From Stenopsyche tienmushanensis (taxonomy: Eukaryota > Arthropoda > Insecta > Trichoptera > Stenopsychidae), in NCBI GenBank assembly GCA_008973525.1, contig WACJ01000058.1, positions 744,001 through 808,000 of the forward strand: 64,000 nucleotides of DNA, written 5' to 3'. Under the pieces are notes generated by a model that had not been told where the DNA came from, did not search any database, and saw only the letters and a program-made list of their open reading frames with translations. Positions 39,301-51,279 of this stretch are shown in pieces. Position numbers and translations under genes: made by a program. The stretch's first letter is position 1; each line of letters starts with the position of its first letter.

Positions 39301-41014
39301 TAGTTTCAACTAGCCCCAACCACCGCTTATAGACGCTGCCCTAGGAACACAATGATAGCACACCTACTTTACTTATATTTTAATTAAGAGTCGAGAGAAT
39401 TAATAAACTTAGTTGGGGTTTGCGGGAGTATTTGGATGTTCCCCGGTACAACTAGGTGCAGCCGAGCGTCTCGTGAAACCAATTTTGCATTTAACGTGCT
39501 GGCTGCTTTTAAACGTACGCTCTGCAATCACTAAAACTATATTAGTTTGCTCGACCGAATTGTGTAAATATGCAAGCTTTTATAACTTCCAATTATATAC
39601 AATTCACTGTTAAAGAAATTCGAATTAAACACAGAAAATCACAAAAATATCTAGACCAACAATACATATGAGATGACCTTATTTTTAATCATTAACAACA
39701 ATATGATCCATTAAATAAAGATGCGACATAATAATATGACATTATCAAATTATTGATTTGGAAAGAATAGGAATAAATATCAGTAATAGTCCGTAAAGAA
39801 ACAAACATATTAAAATTGGTATGAATACATTGAAGAAGGTAAATATACGACATGTTTGGAAATTTAGTCGAAGAGATCAAGCGAATAATTGAACCATGAC
39901 AATGTGCTTTCAGAAGATTGAACACGATTCTGATATCAAAATCGTAACCAACCAAACAAGAAAACGTGCTTACATTAAATGGGCTAGTTTTTACATTCAG
40001 AACTATCAATCAAAATGTACTCAAAATGGAAAATTGGAAGTATTAACCCTATAAATACAAAACTAACAAAAAAGCTTTATTTTGCTCAAAAGCTTTTATT
40101 TGCAACGTTGTATACAGATATTATTAAAACAAAAAATATCAGTTCTAAAGGATTGAAACTGGTATTTTAATTTTACGACATTAATCGATTTTCGCATGCA
40201 TATTCATAATTTTTCAACGAAAGATTTTGAAAAATTTTCAACACGCAAAAAATGTGATAATTTACCATAACTCGAATCATATAATACGATTTTGTTGTTA
40301 TAAATGTGTTTTTTGTTATTGTAAATGTATAATTTATCATAACAATAGACCTTATTGTTGTTGAAAACCATATTTTATTGATCATTTGTATTGTTTAAAC
40401 TTAATAATTGCGTACATTTGGTTCCTCTAGCTACGTTTCCAACTTTTTCATTGGTTTGACACAGTTTGAGTTTCATAAACTTTACCATAATAGAATTTTA
40501 ATATGAACTATGAGCTTATAGAATTATTATATTTTAGAAAATTTATGCTTTCTGTCCAAATTCTCTTAAATTCATCGACTAATTCGGTCTGGAATCAGAT
40601 TTAATTGCTTTGATAATATTAATATTATAATGACTATTAATTTCAATGAGTTTATCGTACCTATTTAAAAAAAATCTATGATAGTTCAAAGATGTTATAC
40701 TGCATATTTGTATCAGTGACACGTGCCATTTTTATATTTCTGTTTAGAAAAGTTATTAAAAAAAATAAAGATCTTAAGTTTTGCAATATTTTTTTGCTAT
40801 ATGCATTGAGACAGTCATTGTTCAGTTTATTCGGATTAGTTTTGCCATCTGAATAGCTACAATTTTGATACAAAAAATCCTCAAAATGGAAGCAAATCAA
40901 ACTAATTTCCCGATAATTACTATATTTTTTTTAAAAAGGCGAATCTGTGTCTAGTGCCCATAAAATGTGTGTAGACTGTATACAGAGATGATTGTGTTGC
41001 CGAACAAACTTTTC

Positions 41015-41402
41015 GTTGCTGTATGAATCAGGTCATGGGAGGCTTAAAACACTGGATAACGACGTTCTACAAGATTTGTTGGAGATAAATCCAGGTCTTT
41101 CTATTGATGGTATAGCTGAGAGACTTGGATCAACTTATTCAACTGTGTACCGACATTTATTGGCGATCAAACTCAATCAAAAGCTCATCAATAAGTACAA
41201 TATCATCTTGCACCACGAATCTTATTCCCCTGATCTCGTTCTTTCGGATTTGTCCCACATTAGAGCAGTATTTGGATACAATTTTTTTATGAATCTGGAG
41301 AATATAAAAAATGCCATTCTTGGTTTTATGCTTGTCCGAAGAATTTCTACAACAGGGGAATTATTATTTTTTAACAAGATGGCTATAAACATGATATTTT
41401 AA
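41015..41402 (+). pseudogene. Internally deleted mariner transposase (head joined to tail)
   Basis: The open frame begins in the N-terminal half of a mariner transposase: GRLKTLDNDVLQDLLEINP, then LSIDGIAERLGSTYSTVYRH, the second helix-turn-helix. After about 20 more residues it jumps to HHESYSPDLVLSD and a C-terminal NAILGF segment, the tail of the protein around the third catalytic aspartate. Roughly the central 150-200 residues, with the first two catalytic aspartates, are missing. The frame is nevertheless open for 136 codons in total. Terminal inverted repeats were not found on either side. The product could not transpose, but the DNA-binding HTH and tail are fused in one frame. Confidence 0.85.
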
Positions 41403-43369
41403 GATCTTCGTATTCATATTGTATCTCTAGATCATAGATTTTTTCGTTTAATTGTGTGTTATAAATAGAGAAAATATATTTATAGACTGTGCTAAATTTT
41501 TGATGTGTTAAAACGAGAATGGTCGCTTTGTAATTGTAATTAAGTCAAACTTACAAATTTATTGAAGAGTTTTTAATGTAAATACTAAATCAATATTTTT
41601 CAATTGAATTATATTTGGAAGGAATAACAAGTCTAATTTTGATGATATCATCGATGCTGAGATCATGTTTTTTGTTTCCCTGTACTCGTAGCTGAATTGA
41701 ATTGTTGGCGCGCCGCCCTTTGCTGCCGGTTTCCTTCCACCAGTGAATCCCCACCCGTTCATTCGCGGGGCGAAATTATTTCTTAATTATTTCATTAATT
41801 CTTAGTTCAGCGGAAAACGTAATAAAGTCTAATTTTACGGCTCGGATTCGCGACTTTAGGTGATACTCTGGAGTGGATGTGGTGCATCATCAGCAGTCGC
41901 AGCTCGTGTCGTCGCCGCAATAAAATAAAATTATATTTAGTACTCATTGCGAGGTCGGCAATCATAAAATCATGACGCTAGGTTTTAAGTATGGGACTAT
42001 GTATTATAAACTGGAAACTGTCGTGGGGGGCAAATATTTAATTTAATCAAGAACCTGGATGAAAATCTCAATTTGACACTATTTAAAATATTCGTCTAGA
42101 AATCTAGATAAATCGCCAAATCTTCATTGCTCAAATGCTATTTTTACAGCGTTTGAATTTTTAGCCGCTTTTAATTAAATATTGCGAATTTGGATGTAGG
42201 ACATTCGCTCTCGGCAGCGTTTTTTTGAGGTCGCTAATTTTTGAGTCCTTATTAACGATCGCTTTAATAAGTTGGCCTCTCTTCACAAAAATACACATCA
42301 CCTCGACGAATAAAGGGATCAGCATGAGGACATTGAATTTTTTGCCATAACCGCGTTTCTCATTGACGGTGCATAAAAAAAATTAAAAGGTCTGTATGCA
42401 TAATCCGACTGAGATTCGCAAAACATCGACAAATAGTACATCGAAACGGATGCGATAATACATTTATGGCGTATTTAAAACACACATTGCAAAATTTCAA
42501 TGCATGTTTAATGGACAGATTTTATACAATTCTTCTTTTTGATTGCAAACAAGCCAATGCGAAATTTGATCATTATCAGAATTCAAACATTGAGAATGAT
42601 CTTTTTATGGCTACTATTTTACTCTTATTTAAATAGTAAAATTGCAAAATTTCTTCTTGTTCTCGCTTATATCCAGTTATTTGATATTGCATCTCAAAAG
42701 GAAAAGGATTCAACTTGAATTTATTGGAATTTCAATTCCAATTTTTATCATTGGATACACCTTTTTAAAGTGCAATATCCATTAATAAAACTAATCATTG
42801 AATTATATAGTGATTTTCATTGCACTCCACAAATACTTAATGTTTAAGACAGGATTATTTCAATGGGAATTTCAGACGGGACAAATTTTTAAATGATATT
42901 GTAATTATTGTAATAAATCCACGAAGTTAAATCAAAACTGGACCCAGACGATTGATCGGATCAATACTTCTAATCTCTCAATATTTTTTGCCCAATAACT
43001 GATGTAATCATTTAAGAAGACGATGTGGAATATATTTTTCGGTTTTTTAAATTCTATTAAGATTCAATTAGGTTTACTTTTAAATAATTATTTCATATAA
43101 TAAATCGCCAAATTTAAATGAGATGATGAATTAGTCGGAATGTTACATTTTTATAAATCATTTGTAAATCCTCTAAACAACATTCAAAATTAATCAAAAG
43201 GGATCTAAATTTACCCATTTCGCTAAAATGTGAAAAAAATTGGTAAAAAATGCAATGATGTTGGTAGAAATTTACCATTTGAAATAGTGCAAATTTGCAT
43301 TCTATTTAGATTTTTTGTTCCTGTTTATCCAAATATTATATGCGACGTTGATCGTAAATGCGTGAAGAT

Positions 43370-43465
43370 ACTCACCCTCGCGCAATTCGCGTATAACAAG
43401 ACCGCGTTATACGAGGCGCGCTCGCACCAACACACTCAAATAACACAGAGAGCGCAAAACAAAGG
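43370..43465. repeat. GC-rich CGCGTATAAC inverted motif
   Basis: CGCAATTCGCGTATAAC is followed after a few bases by CGCGTTATACGAGGCGCG, an imperfect inverted repeat rich in CpG within AT-rich surroundings. Similar CGCGTATAAC/GTTATACGCG units occur in some insect DNA transposon ends (from general recollection, not verified). No matching far end was found. Confidence 0.3.
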
Positions 43466-46289
43466 TAGCCTATTGTGAAGACTTTAACGCGCTTCATTTG
43501 TGCCCTGCAGTTCGAAGGTGTCGGCCGAGAGTGCTCCACCAGGACTACCGGGACCCTCCTGTCTGGTCTCCCTATCTGTCCTTCTCGCTACCTCTCCCTT
43601 CTCAATTCTCGCAAATTATTTTATACAACAGCACGCCACCTTGATCCAATACATATCGTCGATTTATAAAAATGGATTTAATACCAATCTCAGATCAATG
43701 GATTTTAAACGATCATTTGACGAGTCAGTTAAATGTATTTAAATACAAAAACGATTTATAAGATCTAGAAAAAAATACTGATTAAATATAAAGCGGACGA
43801 TCAATATACAATAAGCTGCAAAACATAACGTTAATATGATTCAAATGATACATTGAACATTAATGACTTTTTTAAGTGGAATATTTGAGAATGCTTGTAA
43901 TATGACGTGCCCTCATTTACACTCTATCCGACGCTAACATTCAGGGGAAAAAATATTTTTCGATAAGATCTTGCGAATTGATTTAGCGCTATTTGATAAT
44001 TTTTATTCGATATGAGCTACTGGATGAATTATTTTCGATTGAATACTATATTATTTTAAAGCGATGGCTCTCAACTTTTCAAAATAAGTATAACTGATGA
44101 GATTCAATATGACTAGTATAGTAGTTTTATATGACAAACCACCTTAACAAAATATGATTTATACTTCAAATAATCGATACAAGAAAGGGATAAAATTTGT
44201 CTGTCAGTGATACAGTTTTCGATGAAATCAATATTTTTGTACATTAATATAGTATTTAAGCTGCCATATTAATATAAAAAAATGATTAAAAATGTATTGC
44301 TTTGAATCACATTTTTGTATCGGCATGACGTCCATTATAACGGATTTTTGATGCGAAAAAATTGATTTATTCAAGAGAACGTTCGTCAATTGATTCGATC
44401 GCCTTTCATACATATATTGGCGATAAAATAAGAAACGAATTTGGTTAATTGGTGAGCAAATTCGACATTCTACCCGTCGCAGCCCACATTGAACGCGTTA
44501 ATTTTTCGTCGGCGGGTACGTTAGGCTTCGGCATTGTCTGAGCCTCATTGGCATATTCTATTACGCTGAAAGCTTATTAAAGCGAAGCTTTTGAGGTGTC
44601 ATTTATTCATACAAAGGCAGAACAAATATGATATTTTAACACGGGCTTCCCACTCGAAGCAGCGTAGAGGGCTATAGAAATGGATGTTCGCTATATGGGC
44701 TTATTATGAAGCTAATTATTTGAACGCAAATCCCTTCGAAGCGAACGACTGAGGCTTCCACAGTTAACTACAAAGCCTTCGTCATAAAAGGATACGCCGG
44801 TAAGTGGAGATATCAACATTGTTGGCGGATAATTAGAAACTAATAAATCCTTTGAGCGAGCTTTCGGATTTTGCCTCTGTCGTTTGTGCGACAAATTTTA
44901 AATAAGGCTCCAGGTCGAAATTAGTCATTTCGGGATGACGAACTTCAATAAATAAATCTTCAAAGGCTTTTATTAATATTAATATAAAGCATAAAATACA
45001 ATTAAAAATGTATTAGCACAATATTGAACGTATTAACCAATACTGAAGCCGTGCACAATAAGTTCAATCAACTTTGTCAACAATTTTTGACCGAGAATAA
45101 CTACAACAAACCATTAAATTGGACAAAAATTACAACCTATAATTTTACGCTTTGAATTAATATATTTTTAAGCCAAACTTTGATTCATGAACTCTTTAAG
45201 GTTGACATCTTCCAGCATTATTTATTTAATTAAATATTCCATTTTATAACACAAGCAATCTTATACTCTACATTATGGCATATTTTTTAGAATAAAATAA
45301 TTTAAAATTATAGCAATTGAATAAAAAATCAGCATTGTACATTATGGTTCAATAAAAATTCAAGAATTTAAGATGTTACACTTATTATAACAAAAAACTG
45401 TTATCATTAGATTCATTTCAATGAAATCCGATGATAACTTCTTCGTTTAATATAATATAGCCTGACAAATTATAATGTAATCATGTTTTAAGAATTTGAT
45501 GATCAATCTGAAATAAATACGATCATAGATTATTTACAATAAACGTGTTTGCTGATACTTATAATTATTTGGTCCATATTTAAGTCTTAATACATTTGAA
45601 AAATGCGTGTATGATTTTGAATTTTTGACATCTATTTCTAAATCATTTGAAATAAATTTGTTGTGTATATATTATAGATGATTGAAGCAAAAAAGCTATT
45701 TGCTTTGGAGACAATGATAATTTTCACATAAAAATATCCATAAACAGCCGATAATATCATCCAGCGATGAACCTTATTTTGTCTTGGGAAACATATTATA
45801 TTTTTGCAATACATTCAATGGTAGACATTTGAGATAAAATACATGTTCATATGTAATTCAATATGTCTGTGGTTTGGAGGGAATATCGCAAACACACTAA
45901 TGGCTAATATGAGAAGGAACAAAAGGGCCAATTATATACTGAGAGTGCTTTTACAAGTCGGAATAAATATTTTATGTATAAAAATAAATTCATTAATATA
46001 CGCGCTAAACGCTGCTGCCGTCGGCTAGGATGATATTGGCGCGGATTTTTACTGCGTGCAATTTGTGATGATGTGTATTGGTGGAGGATGCAAATTTAGA
46101 ATTGAGTGGGCACAATAATCGATTGTGTAAGGGTCTGCCATTGTTTGATAAAATCGTTCAGAATGAAGAAGGGTGGCTGATTCGAATAAAAGGTTCGTTC
46201 AACCGGTAAATTTATCGGCTGTTGTGTCGGTTGCGGTGAACGATGCCGAATAATATTTATATTTTTGGTTTTTTTATTTTTTTAAATAC

Positions 46290-46644
46290 CTGGCGGTGGT
46301 GCGGCGTGCAACGCCAGCGCTGGTCCATGCTGCGGAAGGAAGGCTGCTGCAACGGCGGCTTGGGCGTTGAAATAGGCCATCCGGCTGGCCGCAACGGACA
46401 TCGGATGGGGTGCGGGATGCGCCGGATGGGAAGGATGCGGAAGATGAGGCGGAGGAGCCGTCTGGTACAGGGGCCTGGCATGGGAGGGCTCCGCGGCGAG
46501 GCCCAGCAGCTCCTGGATGGCGAAGGGAGACCTCTGCAAGGACACGGGGCTGCGCCTGGCGGCGAGGGCGCTCGGAGCCGCCACGTGAACGGTGCCGCCG
46601 CCGGGAGAATTCATCATGAAGAAGTGATCAATTTTCTTCACCAT
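46290..46644 (-). CDS. Vsx homeobox gene, first coding exon
   Basis: This 355-nt exon encodes 118 residues plus one base of a glycine codon. It begins MVKKIDHFFMMNSPGGG and contains RRSPVSLQRSPFAIQELLGL (residues about 31-50), the octapeptide-like N-terminal motif of Vsx/Chx10/Ceh-10 proteins, where vertebrate VSX2 has GFGIQEILGL. A His/Pro/Ala-rich low-complexity region follows, typical of insect homeobox proteins. The donor is CCAG|GTATTT at 46288-46289. The first ATG (46642-46644) was chosen because an in-frame stop lies about 45 nt upstream; the internal ATG ATG (about residue 10) is an alternative start. GC content is far above the flanks. A plus-strand open frame of 135 codons over the same bases (46243-46650) is a shadow. 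The neighbouring coding exon is 36.7 kb away. Confidence 0.93.
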
Positions 46645-47084
46645 ACATAACCACTTATGAGATATATTCGATACACTGCGGGGACGCCCCCTTTAATATT
46701 GCGATTAAAATCCAAAAATATTTTTTAGAGCGTCCGATCAGTCGACAATAAGGCTGTCAATGTCGATTGATATATTAATAATTACGTTGTAATATTTAGG
46801 CCTATTTATGAACCGAATAAATTCGCAGACTGGTATATATTTTTAAAATTAAATTGCACGCATAACGGATTAAATTTAATTTGATCACGTTTTATTTAGA
46901 GTAATATTTATCTGTCAATGAAATTATTTACACTCGGATTTAAATCGTTCGTTTTGTTGTTATTATTATAGACACTGACGATTTAAGAATGTTTATCGTT
47001 TCACTAATATTTTGTGAGTTGTACTGAGTCTCTCTCTCGGAGTGAGTTGACAGCCGAAGAAATAGAGTACATGTTGTTCAGCTG
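46645..47084 (-). promoter_or_regulatory. Vsx 5' leader and possible core promoter
   Basis: On the minus strand GAGAGAGAGACTCAGTA (47022-47038) combines a GAGA-factor-type repeat with an insect initiator (TCAGT; predicted start A at 47025). A partial downstream element (GATA at +29 to +32, with G at +24) lies at the correct spacing. From there a leader of about 380 nt would reach the ATG at 46644. An AG at about 46676 (CCCCGCAG) could be an acceptor if a 5' non-coding exon exists. The start site is inferred from motifs only. Confidence 0.35.
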
Positions 47085-47720
47085 TCAAAGAGACAAGCGA
47101 ATGCGATGACGCGCTGCGACGGCCGAGAGCCGCAGACGTCTGACAGTCGAAGTCGCAGCGGAGTCGAGCGGAGCCGAGCGGAGGACGCTCCGAAGTCTAG
47201 CGTCAGACTCCGCCCCTCGCCAAAGGACGTCCCAGCCTTTCCGAAATCGTCCATGAGAAAAAGCCGCGACTCTATGCACCACCGATCGCAGCCGCCAGAT
47301 CGCAAAACGTCGATTCCGATACCGAGCGCTCTTTCCGCTTACGACCTTTGGCTGCGCTCCAGATTTCTTTTTATCCCCTCTACGTTTTTTCAACTCGGGC
47401 AATATTAGCCCGCGCGGAGGGGACTACCCCCCGCGACCTTGCGATGGGCGGAGCTCGCTAATAGCCAATCCGAAAATTGAGTACTGCGCTTCTATTGGCC
47501 GGATTTCTACTCGAAGGCGACGCCTTCCCGATACGTCACAGCGAAAATCAACCGTATGTAGCAGTCCCGCAGCATCATTTTCGCGCGCGGAAAAGTCGCG
47601 AAAGCTCCTCGATATAATGTTTGATTTGTAACAGACTTTACGTCGGGTTCGTGCGGATGAGCTCGACCGCTGCAAGTCGACCCTTCGAACAGCTGGTTGC
47701 AATACGCGCAATCACCAAAA
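47085..47720. promoter_or_regulatory. CpG-dense island upstream of Vsx
   Basis: About 630 bp with strong GC and CpG enrichment lie in otherwise AT-rich DNA, immediately upstream of the putative Vsx start. It contains overlapping open frames on both strands (100 codons plus; 105, 95 and 75 codons minus) that are rich in Arg/Ser because of base composition and resemble no protein known to me. I read it as a promoter or proximal enhancer block, or a 5' non-coding exon. Confidence 0.5.
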
Positions 47721-48677
47721 TAAACGCAATTTAATTAAAATGATAGTCATCAATCGAAATTTTAATATACATCAATATATTTTCCACACAACAACCAACA
47801 ATATCATAAAAAATCTACGAATCGTTAAATTTAATATCCCATTAATAATTTCCATATGACTTCATCATTTCAACAAATACTTTGACTTTTATACCTCAAA
47901 TTAATAAAAAACTATAATCTAAAATCAGTTTAATACAATAATAATTTATATGAAAGAATTAGTATATTTTTCACACTGTATTGCATTTTATATCATGCAT
48001 AAATACATTGTTTGACTATTTTGTAAAATTCATTATAAAACGAAATTAAATATAACTAATGATTTAAAATAATAGTTTTTTTGGCACACATAACATTAAA
48101 TCTATTAATTTTAACACTGTAATACGACAAGTGACATAATTTTAATATTATTTGAGGGATATATCATTTTATATTTTAATACAAATGGTGTATAATCTAT
48201 TTAAGGCAACATTTGCAATTTCCTTACTATTATAATGTCTCGATGGTATTAATTGAATGGTATAGTTTGACAAATTCCAAAATCATCAAACATTTTCTGA
48301 TATAGGTTCGTTAGTATGAAAGTCAAAAATTTGTCAAAAAAAGTTGATTAAGATTGTAGATTCAAAAACGTTAGATTCAAAGATATTTCAAAAATTATAA
48401 CTTTTAATTTTTTTACAAAAAAGTAATTTATTTTCAGTTTCATTTTTTTTCTCTATGTCATGTATTTTTTATGAAAATTAGTATTAATATTTTAGAATAA
48501 ATCTGTTATTGATGATTTTAATAAGATGACAAAATGTCTTATGACCTCAATGGATCGAAAAAATATATGATTGCTATTATTTTCCATCGTTGATAAACAT
48601 TGCAAATATTCTAATAATCAATAGTAACAACGTAAAACGATCGAGGATAATAAATCCTGTTATAAAAGACAAAAAAG

Positions 48678-48762
48678 TCCAAGGCAATAAAATTTAAGAC
48701 TTTAACCCTAGAAAAGTCTTCTATATAAATCGCTTATGTTCAATAACGGATATGGCATCAAG
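48678..48762 (+). repeat. SINE-like dispersed repeat, diverged copy
   Basis: AAGGCAATAAAATTTAAGAC, ACCCTAGAAAAGTCTTCTAT, then CGCTTATGTTCAATAACGG and ATATGGCATCAA follow the same block order as the copies at 52475-52572 and 36265-36360, with substitutions throughout. Confidence 0.6.
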
Positions 48763-49929
48763 GACAAACTAATGAAACCCTTATTTGTAAAAAGTATATT
48801 TTAGGCCATATACTCAGCTTTAGTCATATTTTCCTGAATAAGACCCTTAATATAACTCCATACATAAAATATATAAATACGTTATAGCACATAAATACGT
48901 AATACAAGTTAAAAAATATTGATAATACCATCGATTTAATTAGTGTAATCTTTTTGAAAGAGATTGTTGCCAAATGAATAACACTTTTGGATTAAAATCT
49001 ACTGTATGAGAAAAATTATATTTAAAATTGGCGATTGATTCTTAAAGTTCAAAAAGCTTATCAATTTATTTATCAATTAATTAATTAATTTTGGCTTATG
49101 AATGCAAAAAAAAAATTAAAGCGATTTTGAATTAAAAATTTATTTGGAATCCAAAATGCTATTAAAATTACAAATAAAATGTAATACTATCTGATATAAT
49201 CTAAATGTTATTGAATTCCAAGTTTTATATTCGAAGAGGATCATCATTTTTTTTAATGCAAAAGCTATCTTTTACCAATCCAATTTTTCAAAAATCTAGT
49301 TGTGCAAAGTCTAATAAAGAGCATATGATATTTCAATACATTTAATAAAAAATTGTATGTTTTTAGTCAATCAAATCATAAAAATTATCGTTACGTATTG
49401 CCAAAATTATCATGTCAAAATTAATAAGAGAAACCGCACACTTATAATACGTTTTAATTAATCATAATGAATCGAATTTTTTCGATGGCGTATTGGCCAA
49501 ATTAATGTTTTTTTGCCGTGCATTAAGTCAGGTTCTTGCTCGTACTCACTCTTCATAATAATCGGTTATTACTGTCATCTCAAAATCAACTTTATGCCTT
49601 TGCATGGGTGTTTAATTAATTAATATATTTATTGAGCGATTTTATCCAAAAAATATTGCAGTTAACACATAACATTGATTGATTAATATGTCAATTTAAC
49701 ACTTTTTATACTCACAGTTGAAACAGACGACATTGAAAGGAGAAAGTCAATACGATAAACGCAATTGGAACCAGATGTTCTGTTTTCATATTATATTGTA
49801 AAATAATTGCGAATTGCTGCGATAAAATCGATTTTAATTGCTGTCTTCGTTTCAGATTTTTAAATGTGAAACAATGCGTCGGATGATACAAAGGGATTGT
49901 CGTTTACAATAACTATGTTGAATATTTTT

Positions 49930-50310
49930 GAATGATATATTACCGGTTTCATAGAAGTACGATGTTCGATGGCGCTGAATATTGGCGTTGGCACGTATTA
50001 TTCCGACATCGATTGTTCGATGAATGAGAGTCGTTTTAATGGTGGCAGGAATAAGTATGCCATTTTGTTTGGGGTCCGTATGGCGACACGGACGTTTTGT
50101 TCAAGTGGCCCGACAAATGGAAGTGTTAATTAATGGCGCGCATTGCTTCCACCAATTACAAAGCTGGAAGCCGGAGTTTGGCTGCTATTGATTGGCCGGT
50201 AATTTGAATTAGTTTCAAACTGTTCCGGCTCATTCGCGCGCTAATTTCAATCTCTGCGGGGAAATTACGGCGATTTCCGCACTTTTGGAAATCCATTTTG
50301 GAAATCGAAA
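49930..50310. promoter_or_regulatory. Candidate upstream enhancer island
   Basis: This GC-richer, non-repetitive block about 3 kb upstream of the putative Vsx start contains several homeodomain-type cores (TTAATTAAT, GAATTAG, GCTAATTT) amid CpG-containing sequence, including GGCGCGC and GCGCGC. No open frame of note lies over it. This is inferred from composition. Confidence 0.3.
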
Positions 50311-51241
50311 TCCATTGCTTAAATTGGAAATGAATCGTTCACGATTAGAAGCGTTTAATCGTTTCAATCCCTGTCAAAAGATAAATTATGCAATAGTTTA
50401 ATGTTGTCATATAGTGCAAACATTACCACCCCAAATTCTCATATTGAGTCAATCCGATCTGTAAGATTCCAAGCATTTTTATTTCTGGTCCCGATCGTCT
50501 AACGTCCTCATGTCACACGCCCTATTAATTATTTTACCTAAGTACTCTCTATAAAATTACTCCTATATCAAACTTATGAAGTCCCCTAATGTAAACTTTA
50601 ATAATAAAATAATCTTGATTGAGATTTATATTAAAAGTCTTATAGTAATATATATCGACCTCAAGCCTCCTCTGAATTACATAGAAATACATAACATGAA
50701 CCAGCAAAAATTCACCATGAAGTTTGTAAATAATTTTGATAAAGTGTAGACAGCAATGTGATTTTACAATTATAATTTTTCATGATAAAAGCATGTTTAT
50801 TGCATTTACTTATTAAAAATACATCAAACATTATATTAAATTCATACTTATCGATCAATAACACTTATCTTTAAGGGAATTTTATGCATCAAAATATGCG
50901 CAAATGTAATATGTTCCCTAATTTAATATAATATAAAACTATCTTCTAAGATAATTTTGCCTAACGCCTTTGGATGATATTTATGACAAAAAATATATTC
51001 CATGAATAATATTTTCGTGGCTCATTGTAAAATAAATGTATAATTATCCATCTACAAACTTAGATTAACAAGAAAGGTTGAGGTTAACTATAAATTATAT
51101 TTGATTCGTTCAAATTAGATTAGTACTCTATTACTCCAATTTGGATCAATTCACCGAATATGAATATTCCATTTGAAATTGAAACCAATTTATTCGATTA
51201 ATCGACTCAAAACGTATACATCGATAGAATTTTTAGGCCAA

Positions 51242-51279
51242 ATTGCGAAGCCATCCATGAAACAGGATGGCTTCGCAAT
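51242..51279. repeat. Perfect 15-bp hairpin
   Basis: ATTGCGAAGCCATCC (51242-51256), an 8-base loop, then the exact complement GGATGGCTTCGCAAT (51265-51279). Pairing stops abruptly at both ends, which is too short for a microRNA precursor. The stem is GC-richer than its surroundings. It could be a fold-back mini-element or a protein-binding dyad. Confidence 0.6.

Larger units (their letters stand above)
32354..46289 (-). other. Vsx giant first intron, segment C (promoter-proximal)
   Basis: This is intron DNA up to the donor of the first coding exon. GC-richer islands at about 33.65-34.15, 34.9-35.4, 37.1-37.98, 39.15-39.5, 41.7-41.95, 43.35-43.65 and 44.45-44.9 kb are candidate regulatory blocks. 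The long one at 37.1-37.98 kb has overlapping minus open frames of 74-78 codons with no recognisable product. It also contains a SINE-like copy and a deleted mariner. No exon was recognised. Confidence 0.5.

Noticed and set aside
39692..40009. 105-codon minus-strand frame
   Set aside because: AT-rich, low-information frame with no recognised domain or splice context.
46243..46650. 135-codon plus-strand open frame
   Set aside because: It is the antisense shadow of the Vsx first coding exon; the minus strand carries SPFAIQELLGL and a proper splice donor.
47085..47711. Arg/Ser-rich open frames on both strands
   Set aside because: They overlap on both strands in a CpG-dense block and match no known protein; base composition explains them.
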